From: Astragalus membranaceus
Lineage: Eukaryota; Streptophyta; Magnoliopsida; Fabales; Fabaceae
Direction of reading: 5' to 3'
Length of the DNA: 64,000 nucleotides
Assembly: GCA_039519185.1 (NCBI GenBank)
Contig: CM076847.1
Coordinates: 41,636,916-41,700,915, forward strand
Shown here piece by piece: positions 21,808-31,050 of this stretch. The notes under the pieces were generated by a model. It saw only the letters and a list, made by a program, of their open reading frames with translations. It made no database searches and was not told the DNA's origin. The stretch's first letter is position 1. Each line of letters opens with the position of its first letter. A program made the translations under genes and the position numbers.

Positions 21808-22831
21808 GCTTGACGGGACATGGCCCGCTCCTACGTATCTCCCGGTGCGATGGAGAATTCAAAGCTACGTAGTTCTTGGTTCTTTCGAAAACGATTGTTT
21901 GAAAACTTATTGTAAAAATGATTTTTATTTGTTATGCTTGACGGGATGTGACCCGCTCCTACGTATCTCCCGGTGCGATGGAGAATTCAAAGCTACGTAG
22001 TTCTTCTTTGTCCTTTTGAAAAGTTTTTGTTTTTTATCCTTTTTTAGTGAGTTTTCGAAATAGGACGAGCATTTAGTGAATGATTAAACTAACCAAGGTT
22101 ATGGGTAATCACCGCTAAGTACTCTAGAAAATGAGAGTCAATACCACTAGTCAGACGAACCAAGGTTCTGATTGACTATTAGTAGCAACCCGTTTTTATT
22201 TGCTCTTTTGAAAGTGGTCTTCGAAAGGGATTGATTGGCACGAATGATCAAGCTAACAAAGGTTATGAGTGATCATCGCTTGTTGTTCTTTTGGGAAAAA
22301 GACATTGCTAACAATGGCTAGACGAACAAAGGTTCTGATTAGCCACTAGCGACCAATGGGTTGAAAATGTTTTTAGAAAGGAAAAGGTTTTCGTTCTGAA
22401 AATGATCTTGGTTTGCAAAAGTGATTCCTTTTTTATTATGAAAATAACTCCTTTCTTTATGCAAATGCTAAACTTTTTATGGTTGCGCTTGACGAGAATG
22501 TGACTCGCTCCTACGTATCCCAAATGGGAATCAAAGCGACGTAGTTCTAACGAGCCTTAAAAATGAAAATCTTTTTGATGAGGTTTTAGAAAATGAAAGC
22601 TTTCATGATGATCAAACTAACAAAGGTTATGATGGACCACCGCTAATAACTTGTTTTTGATTCTTTGATACCTAGACAAATGCTTTTTGAAATTGGACGT
22701 GTTCATGATAATCAAACCAACAAAGGTTGTGATGGATTATCACTAGTAGCTTGCTTTATGTTTACGAATTTTTTTTTGAAATTGAGGCTTTCATGGCAAT
22801 CAAACCAATCGAAGGTTGTGATGGATTGCCA
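21808..22831 (-). other. Hairpin cluster in E4 R-U5 (left LTR)
   Basis: Contains three TACGTA/CGGG-CCCG units (21808-21875, 21936-22003, 22487-22547) and at least seven AAC-AAA-GGTT hairpins. Outer stems of the latter: 22081-22086/22106-22111, 22149-22153/22173-22177, 22244-22250/22270-22276, 22315-22320/22340-22345, a G-U-containing one near 22610-22642, 22706-22713/22734-22742 and 22794-22801/22824-22831. Stem letters differ between copies but stay complementary. It lies downstream of the TATA box, so it would be in the RNA. Confidence 0.8.
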
Positions 22832-23870
22832 CTAGTAACCGTTTTTGTGCCAGGTCGTTTAGAAATGAAAACAATGAATGCGAGAAAGAAATGGTGGATT
22901 CAAGCATAACACAATCAGTGGAATCAAATCATTAAGCAACAATATTTGAATTCGCCAACAGAAATCAAATCTAAACTACACATAGTAGATCACAACGCAT
23001 AGATCAGCAAGGAGGGAACTTGAATTGGGCATCAAGCAAAAATACAAGAGTAGGCAAGATTGAACCTAAATGCACATCTAGTGGAAGATGCTAGGCGAGA
23101 ACCATACTCAAATATTTCTACAAAACGCAAGGGAATCTAAATGCACATCTAGTGGAAGATGCAATGTAAGGAATGGACCTATCTAAGTATTGATGATATT
23201 CTATATGAGAGTAGACGATGACACTGTAAGCTCAAGCAAAAGAGTTGCCTCAATCATGATCATTGGCCAACATAGGCAAGCAAATTATTTAGCGACCAAA
23301 GTATCAAAGAATGTTGAATCACTTTGGTCAATCCTCACACTTAAGATTAAGTGCACAAGTGCACCAGTGTGAATCACATTGCCAATCATCATATAAACTA
23401 AAAGGGTTGAATCATCTGAGACCATCTTCACCACTCAGAACATGATGCACTAGGCATAAGTGGGAATCATGTGGTTCATCATCAACAATGACACTATAAC
23501 AAAGTTAAATCACATGGGGCAATTTTGGCATGGATCACAATGATTAAATATTAACAAATATAAAGACAGAAATACCTCTGATGAAGGCAGATACTACCAC
23601 TTGAAGAACGCAACTCCAACTAACTCTTGCAGAAGATCAGCTCAGACGGACCAACGGAACGAATAGAGCGAAAAAGATAAAGCGTAGAAGAGTTTTTTCT
23701 AAAATGTGACAGATTTCGAGAAAAATGGGTTTTTCTTTGATCTCCTGAAAATCTGTGTCTGAGAAGCAGAGAGGAGTTGTGAAATTGTGAAATACGTGTC
23801 CGTGTGTAATCCGTGTCCGTGTGTTTGTGAAAATCTGTGTCCGTCCCCGAAATGTGACTTGAGGCTGCCT

Positions 23871-24380
23871 ATTTATAGGCTTAGGAAAGGGTTGGAATTT
23901 GAAAAAACATTTATTGCAAGGATGAATCGATTGTTTGATGAAGTGTAACAAGTGTATAATCGATTCCTTGCCTTTGAAAAATCACATGAATCGATTCCAA
24001 GCTTATTTAGATGAGTGAGGAATCGATTCTTGGCTCTTTAACATTGCTTGAAAATCGATTTCATGCTTTAGTTAAAATAGTGGGAATCGATTCCTGAGCC
24101 TTTGGAAATAGTGGGAATCGATTTTCAGGACCTCTTGCATAGGTGAAAATCGATTCTTTACTTAGTTAATACAATGAAGAATCGATTCATGGCCTAAGGA
24201 AGAGCTTGAAAATCGATTTCAAGGTCTTTTGAGAATGAAGGGAATCGATTATTGGCTTGGCTTGAGTGTATGTGCAAATCGATTTCATGCCTTGACATAG
24301 GATTTTGGAAATCGATTCTTGGCCTTTAGAGTTGCTTGAAAATCGATTTCATGGCCTTTGGAACAGAATAGAAATCAATT
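23871..24380 (-). promoter_or_regulatory. E4 LTR promoter: TATA box plus phased AATCGATT array (left copy)
   Basis: TATA box on the minus strand at 23877-23871. Array sites start at 23925, 23958, 23989, 24021, 24053, 24085, 24116, 24148, 24180, 24211, 24243, 24277, 24310 and 24341 (all exact AATCGATT), with a degenerate AATCAATT at 24373. Mean spacing is 32.0 bp, range 31-34. The TATA-to-first-site distance is 48 bp, as in solo LTR A. Flanks alternate G..C and A..T around the core. Confidence 0.85.
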
Positions 24381-24736
24381 CTTGCTTTCCACAAAAATGT
24401 TTTTAGGTCTTTGCCATGCATGCATAAAATATTTTCCAAAGCTTGCCATGCATGCATAACATATTTTTCAAAATTTGCCATGCATACATAACACATTTTC
24501 AAAAACCCTAATTTGATGCATGAGGCTTATTGCAAAAATTATTTTTATAGACCCTTTTGTGAGAAATGACCAAAATACCCTTTTGTGAGAAATGACCAAA
24601 ACCCCAAAACGTGCATTCTAACCCTAAAAATAATTTCAAAAACTTTGGGATGGTTTCTAGGATCCAAAATGCATAATTTATTTTTGTATGGAAAATTAGG
24701 GTTTGGACCTAAGCCAGATAAAATTGGGGTATGACA

Positions 24737-24750
24737 GCTGCCCCTCTTTA
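24737..24750 (-). other. E4 polypurine tract
   Basis: The minus strand reads AAAGAGGGGCAGC directly against the LTR start TGTCATACCCC. It is the priming site for plus-strand DNA and confirms the 3' LTR boundary and the minus orientation. Confidence 0.8.
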
Positions 24751-24913
24751 TTTGGATTTTACCAAGAAATATGAATTGCGCGAGACATATTTCGAAGATA
24801 AAATAGAAATAAAGAATTCAGAAATTATACCAATTTTGTCCATTTGGAGAAATCCGAATTTTTTTTTTTGGAAAGATAGACACTTTCGTGTTGATGCGAA
24901 AACAGTAAATGAA

Positions 24914-25190
24914 CACTGACGTGCAGACTGAAAGGTAAAATGGGCACTTGGCGTGCAAACAGAAACGGTAAAATGGGCACTTGGCGTGCAAACAGAAAGG
25001 TAAAATGGGCACTTGGCGTGCAGACAGAAAAGTAAAATGGGCACTTGGCGTGCAGACGGAAAAGTAAAATGGGCACTTGGCGTGCAGACGGAAAACTAAA
25101 ATGGGCACTTCGCGTGCAAACAGAAAAGTAAATGGGCACTTGGCGTGCAAACAGAAAAGTAAATGGGCACTTGGCGTGCAAAAAGCGGTA
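24914..25190. repeat. 32-bp minisatellite in E4 internal region
   Basis: Eight units containing GGGCACTTGGCGTGCA start at 24942, 24975, 25007, 25039, 25071, 25103, 25134 and 25164, spaced 30-33 bp and joined by AACAGAAA-GTAAAAT. It lies about 200-450 bp inside the 3' LTR. The minus-strand frames (PSAHFTF, LHAKCPF and so on) come from the repeat and are not a protein. Confidence 0.93.
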
Positions 25191-27887
25191 AATTGCCCAG
25201 GCTGCCTAAAACCTGTAATCCTTAAACGAACTCTTGACGAATCCGAGTTTGAACGTGGCTTTGAGGAGCACGCTCTTCCTGTTGGCCTTTTCGAGCGACC
25301 GGGGGGATCGTTATCAGCTCCGGAACTGATATACGGATCAATGCACGGCGTCCACTGTATCTTAGGCTGATACAACTATTCCGTTGAACCTCACATGGGG
25401 TTGCGGTCCATCGCGTTGCTCGTACACGATGTGAGACCTGGGCAGAAGGGAGCGATGATCTCTGTGCTCCGATCCGGAATGCGCGCTTGAGCGCTCTCTT
25501 TTCTTTTCTCTCTTTCTTTTCTATTTCTCTCTTTCCTTTTTTCTTTCTGAACTCCCAACTTGGGGGAACATTTTCTGGAATCTGGGGGCGAGGGCTAACA
25601 CCGAAGTGCTCATCCTCTCTTTGTACCTGTAGCTGAAAATGCATGCAATGCAAATGCCATGATTGCTGTTTTCTTTTTTCTTATGATGAATGATGAGTTT
25701 CTTATTTCCTTTGTCTATGTCGGATGAATGCATGATCTTCTACTGTTCCTATATGCTTGATGAATGCAATGATTTTCCTTTTCTTCTCTTGTCTGTACGC
25801 AATGCATGATTTTCTTTTTCTTTTGCTTATGAATGCATGATTTTCTACTGTTCTTATATGCTTGATGAATGTAATGATTTTCCTTTTCTTCTCTTGTCTG
25901 TACGCAATGCATGATGAATGCATGATTTTCTACTGTTCTTATATGCTTTTTCTCTTTCTCTAGCTTCTCTTCTTTCTTTTTTCTTTCTTTTCTTTTCTTT
26001 TCTTTTCTTTTTGTTGCTCTCTTGGCTCTTCTCTTTTCTTTCTTTTGGCTTCTCTTTTTGCTCTTTTAAGAATCATGGGTATGCGAATGCAAAGCTTTGG
26101 TATGACATGGAATGCTCATGTATTTTAATGACATGCAAAGGAAAACTCTTTTTTTTTTTATGGAATGGGGATATTGCTGTAAAATGATGAATGACATGGG
26201 ATGTTCTAGCTTTCTTTTCTTCTATGAGATGCCAGTATTGATGTGATGCAACTGTATTGCTTTGATGTTTGAATGCAAATGTATGCGGTGATTGATGCTT
26301 TGATGAATGAAATGCTCCTGTTCTAACTTCTGTTTGTTTCTTTTTGCTTCTTCTATGAAATGCAAACATTAATATGATGCAATGCTCTGATGTTTGATGC
26401 AATGATTCTTGTTCTTTTTCTTTTATGGAAATGCTAACGTTAATATGATGCATATGCACTGCTTTAATGTTTGATGATTGAATGACAAAGGAATGCTTTG
26501 TGAAATGATGAATGACATGGAATGCTTTTGTGGTTTCTTTTCTTTGTTTTCTTTTTGCTTTCTTTGCTTTTGCTGTGAAATATCTGATGCAAAATGTAAT
26601 GCTCTAGTGATGAATGACATGCAATGATTTTGTACTTTTCTTTTTATGAAGTGCGAACATTAATATGATGCCAATGCAATGAAAAGATTTCTGCCTTTTC
26701 TGTGCAACTGACGTGGAACGTTTTTTTCTTTTTGCTATGTACAAAATATGAAGATGCAAATGTAATGCTTTGATGCATATACTATAATGCCTAGATGCAT
26801 GAGGTAAACATTTTTGTGATGATGAGATGCGAGACTTTGAATGCAAGGACTTGAGATGATTATTGACCATTCTGTTGAAAAATTGAATTTGATTCAAACT
26901 CTGGTGTTCTCAAGGTTTTTATTTACAAACAAACTCACTTGTTTTCTCTTTCTTTCCATGATGACTGAATTTTAGATATCAAGTAAACAACTTGTGTTCT
27001 CTCCTTTGAAGCATTATCTAGTAAGCATGCATAGGAGTGCAAATGTGAATGAATGAGTCAGTTAAGTTGGAATTGGTTTAGGGCATGGACAGTGAAGGAA
27101 TGACAGACATGGTTATTGTCGAAGCTTATGAGGGATCAAGAGATACAAGATTGCCCCAATTCAGGTCTTTGATGAGTGAATAACTTGCCCCTGTCTAGTG
27201 GTGACAACAACTAGGGGTGTAGAAGATGATGAATTAGGAATGCTTCGGCTCTTGGGATGAAAGCTGGAATGAAAGGGGTTTTGCTTCAACCCACAGAATT
27301 TGATGTTGCCCCAGTCATAACAAGGACAAAGCTGCCCCAATCAGAATGATAAGGTCTTGTTTAGGATAGTGAGTTGAGAGATTGCCCCGGTGAGGTTTTT
27401 ATGGGAATGAATGAGGTGAAGGAATGGGAATGCACTTGCCCCACTTTAGAATGACATTGACAACTGGAGTGACATGGGATGGGCATTGAACAGACTTTCC
27501 CAAGACTAGGGTGTGTGGGTGGTAAGGAGAATGCCCCAACTTTTGGGTCTGAGTGGTATTCTCAGTGCAAATCTTTGGTTCTCTATTGATGTCTAAACCT
27601 TGTTTAAATGCATCTTGAATGTGTTTTGGAGTGCAAGTCCCTCTTTTTTATTTTGTCAGCTTTCTTTTTTCTGACTGTTCGTTTTTGTTTCCTCAGTTCT
27701 CTTTTTTCTGAGGGTTTATTCTTTCTTGATCAGCTTTCTTTTTTCTGATCGTTTGTTTTTCTTTTGAGCAAACACATTGTACATAGATAAGCTTGTTCGT
27801 CTTAAGATTAGAATTTGAGTGAACAAAAGCAACCGGTCATTGATCGGAATGGACTTTTCGGGATTGTGGTGTTTTGTCGAGGAAGGA
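25191..27887 (-). other. E4 internal region, part 1: no gene recognised
   Basis: 25191-25600 is a balanced-composition block without a long frame; it may be a degraded coding or conserved region, but I do not recognise it. 25600-26900 is built of degenerate GATGAATGCAATGAT and TTTTCTTTT words with a duplicated segment of about 55 bp (near 25750 and 25862). 26900-27887 contains repeated TTGCCCCA phrases. Many short frames occur on both strands, none protein-like. Confidence 0.7.
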
Positions 27888-29149
27888 GGGTTTGTAACGC
27901 CCCAAAAAGCAATTCAATTATTTATTTAATTGAGTTATTTAAGGCTTGCAACATTTTATTATGTTTGAATTGATGATTTTAAATTGCCTAAATGTGTTAT
28001 TTATATGTTAGTGTATTTGATTGCTAGTTAGTAGTGGTATTATGTTAGATAGAGAAAAGGGGTTGCATTTAGAAAAATTGGGGGAATGGCTAGTAGTGGG
28101 TTTGAGGAGGCCCATAGAGAAATAAAGAAAAGAAAGAAGGAAGAAAAGGGCCGAGAGAGTGAAGGAAAAAGAAAGAAATAAAAGAAAGAAAAAGAAAGAA
28201 ATAAAGAAGGAAACAAAGGAAGAATAGAAAGAAGAGAACAGCGAGAGAGAGAAAAGAAGAGACCCGAGAGGAAGAGAAAGAAAGGAGGCGAAGGGGAGAA
28301 GAGGAAGAAGGGGGTAGACCACCATCACCATTGCATGTATGTAAGTGATTTAGTAACCATTCTTCCCCATTTTTTTTAAGACCTATCTATTGATACTAAT
28401 TTTATACCCTATTGCTTCATCTTTCACAAATCACCATTGTTGACCATTGGAGCTCAAAATAGAGAAGATGAAGTCTTGCTCATAGTGGAAGCTAGTTTAA
28501 GGTTAGGGGGCTCTCTTTCGTTCGTAATAACCTATAAGATTATTATCCTATATGAGTTAGGTTTAGAATGTTTAAATGATTGATTGGTGTGTTGTTTTGT
28601 GTTTGATGATGTGTTGAGAAATCAAATTAGTAATTCTATGTGGTTGTAGATGATTCTATGTCAATTGGTGTCAATATGAATATGAGACTAAGTATGCATG
28701 TGAGGTGTTTGTTAAATTGCTTAAATGAAATGGTGTGGAAATTGGTGTTTGAGGAGTTGTGGCACTATGTTGCTATTTGGTGTGTGGCGTGTTGCCTGCG
28801 TGTGCGTTGTGGCACTATGTTGCTTGTTGTTGCGTGGTGTTGTGTTTTGTGTGTGATGGTTGAGAGTAAGGGTGAGCGTTTCAATTTAACGTAATTGGGT
28901 ATATGGTGGGTTGGTGGGGCTTTGGTGTTTGGATTGATTTGGTGATGTATATGTTAAGATTGATGAAGGATTAGATTAGTTGTGGTGTTATTTTGATGAA
29001 TTAATAGTGTTAATATGCGATTTTCCCTTATGAGGTGAGGAGATGAATTTCGATTTTGTGGTGAAATTGGTGTGGTTGGTAGCGAATTCATGTGTATGGT
29101 GATAGGAATATATGATTGAGTAAATTGTGATTAGAAGAAATTGAGAATA

Positions 29150-29770
29150 AGATAGTGTTGCTGTTGTTGTGTATGAAAATAAAATGTGCAGGTTGCAAAT
29201 AAAATGTTGCTGTATGTCACTTGACAGTGTTGCTGTTGCTGTGTATCAAATAAAAACGTTGCTGTATATCATTGACAGTGTTGCTGTTTGCTGTGTGTCA
29301 AATAAACTGTTGCTGTATATCGATAGGCAGTGTTGCTGTATGCTGTTTTACTAAATTAAAAATGTTGCTGTTTGCTGTTTATCAAAACAAAGGGTTGCTG
29401 TCTTGCTGTTATTTATATATAGGAGTTGCTGTTTTATGAAAGAAATGCGCCTCTATTTTACAAAAAAATGAAGCGCTGCTTTTGTGTGTAAAGCGTGCTG
29501 TTTTCATACTGCGGTTTTGCGCTATAAGTCCACTGTTTTACTGCTGTTTTTGGACTCGAAAAATATTGCTGTTTTGCGCTAAAAGTCCACTGTTTTACTG
29601 CTGTTATTGGACTCAAAAAAAATACTGCTGTTTTGCGCTAAAAGTCCACTGTTTTACTGCTGTTTTTGGACTCGAAAAATATTGCTGTTTTGCACTAAAA
29701 GTCCACTGCTTTACTGCAGTTATTGGACTCGAAAAATATTGCTGTTTTGCGCTAAAAAGCCACTGTTTCC
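29150..29770 (+). repeat. GTTGCTGT and 57-bp tandem repeats in solo LTR C
   Basis: 29150-29430 holds irregular GTTGCTGTATATC/GACAGT repeats. 29510-29770 holds five units of about 55-59 bp containing AAAAGTCCACTG, TTTTACTGCTG and TTTGGACTCGAAAAATA. The plus-strand 105-aa frame at 29482-29799 is just this repeat translated. Confidence 0.88.
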
Positions 29771-29928
29771 ATTCTAATTTGTTGCTGTTTGTGAACTGAA
29801 TTTTCTGTATTTTGTAAATGAAAGGAGCGTGTATTGTTACTTAAGATTTAAGGCAATTCAACCAGAACTTAGTCCAACTGTTTGGATTCCACTTTCCACA
29901 AATTGGAATCTGTGGTAAGTGACTGTTT

Positions 29929-30016
29929 GGATTCCACTTTCCACAAATTGGAATCTGTGGTAAGTGGCCTCTAAGCCCCACTTACCACAGATTACAATTT
30001 GTGGTAAGTAGCATCC
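29929..30016 (+). other. Long foldback: 39-bp imperfect stem, 10-nt loop
   Basis: Left arm 29929-29967, loop 29968-29977, right arm 29978-30016. The arms pair at 35 of 39 positions, and the inner 16 bp (AATCTGTGGTAAGTGG) are perfect. A second copy of the left arm lies just upstream (about 29884-29922), giving a choice of partners. Transcribed in either direction, it would make a stable hairpin. Confidence 0.9.
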
Positions 30017-31050
30017 AATGCCTAACCACAAAGGTATGAAGTAGGATTTAAGGGTGTTGTTACCCCAATTTTGAATGTGATGTTTATGAAGAAGTTGTGA
30101 TATTATTATGGTGACTATGACGAATACACTCTATGAGTGTTCTATGACGACGATGACGAGTACTCCGGGTGAGTGAATTGGTGAATTGCACGTGTGTCCA
30201 TAGTGTCTCATAGCATGTGCATATTATGACGAATAGGCTTCAGCCTCTTATTGACGAAAACCAGTGAAGATGTGCCCTAGTGGCTGACTTATGACGAGTA
30301 TGGTACCATCATGCATATACCCAGGTGTGGGTTGCATTTTCATGCGCATACATGTTTATGACTGGTGATATGAATTACGACTTTGGTTTGCGTTTAGCGA
30401 CGATGAGATTGATGATATTGACGATGATGCCTTAGTGCCTATGTTTATTGACGATGATGTCTCTTGGTGATTATTATTGACGATGTTGCCTTGGTGATTA
30501 TAATATATATGTTGTAAGATGATGATGTATGCTTATGAAGTTGTGTATTGGTGTTTCTAGTTGCCTCCTCTAGTATGATGCTCATCTTATTTGTTATTAT
30601 TTATGTAAAGAGACTCACCCTACTGCTTTTATGTTGCTTCTCATGTCGGCAACGTGCAGGTGATAGCGAGTGAAGGTGATCTAGTACCTTTTTCTAGTTG
30701 GTCGAGTCAGCTCTGATACGTAGCACCGGGGGGCGTTTTAGCTTACTGTTTTATTTAAATTGATGTTATTAAACTATTTACTTGGTGATGTAACCTAATA
30801 TGTTGAGACTGGTGTTTTCCGCTGCGATGCCTTTATACTGATGTTGACGTAAGCTAAACAGGATATTATTGTTGACTATGGTGCTATGTATTACGCACTT
30901 TATGACTTTATGAATAAATCATTTTGGTGCTATATGTCGTTGTTTTAAAATGTGGCACCCTCTTGCGGTTGCACTGAAAAGGTTTTTGGAAACTCTGATT
31001 TCTTTTAAAAAAATTAAATAGTAGTTATTTGAAGGGGGTGTTACAGGGTT

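Larger units (their letters stand above)
21455..24736 (-). repeat. E4 3' LTR (intact, 3,282 bp)
   Basis: Runs from TGTTGCGCCCGAAAAAG to AATTGGGGTATGACA. On the minus strand, from its 5' end: CATGCATGCATAA-rich U3, the AATCGATT array (24380-23925), the TATA box at 23877-23871, then about 2.4 kb of R-U5 with hairpins. No coding gene; frames such as 21806-22000 and 23190-23372 are translations of structured repeats and recur unchanged in the other LTR only because the LTRs are copies. Confidence 0.93.
27893..31045 (+). mobile_element. Solo LTR C (Tekay-type), plus strand, TSD GGGTT
   Basis: A 3,153-bp LTR from TGTAACGCCCCAAAAAG to GGGGGTGTTACA, flanked by GGGTT duplications (27888-27892 and 31046-31050). 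Its first 60 bp are the reverse complement of the end of the E2 LTR, so it belongs to the same broad family in the opposite orientation. It keeps the U5 motif GCTCTGATACGTAGCACC (30710 onward), complementary to the tRNA-Met primer site. With no internal region left, it is a product of LTR-LTR recombination inside E4. It contains no gene. Confidence 0.9.

Noticed and set aside
24748..25375. Minus-strand frames with Cys-rich repeats (HAKCPF, PSAHFTF)
   Set aside because: Three frames cross the 32-bp minisatellite with similar repeats; none has a credible start or conserved end.
25191..25600. Possible exon of a host gene (balanced composition)
   Set aside because: No long frame, splice signals or recognisable protein; it lies inside the internal region of E4.
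29482..29799. 105-aa plus-strand frame with repeated FCALKVHCF-like units
   Set aside because: A translation of the 57-bp tandem repeat in solo LTR C.
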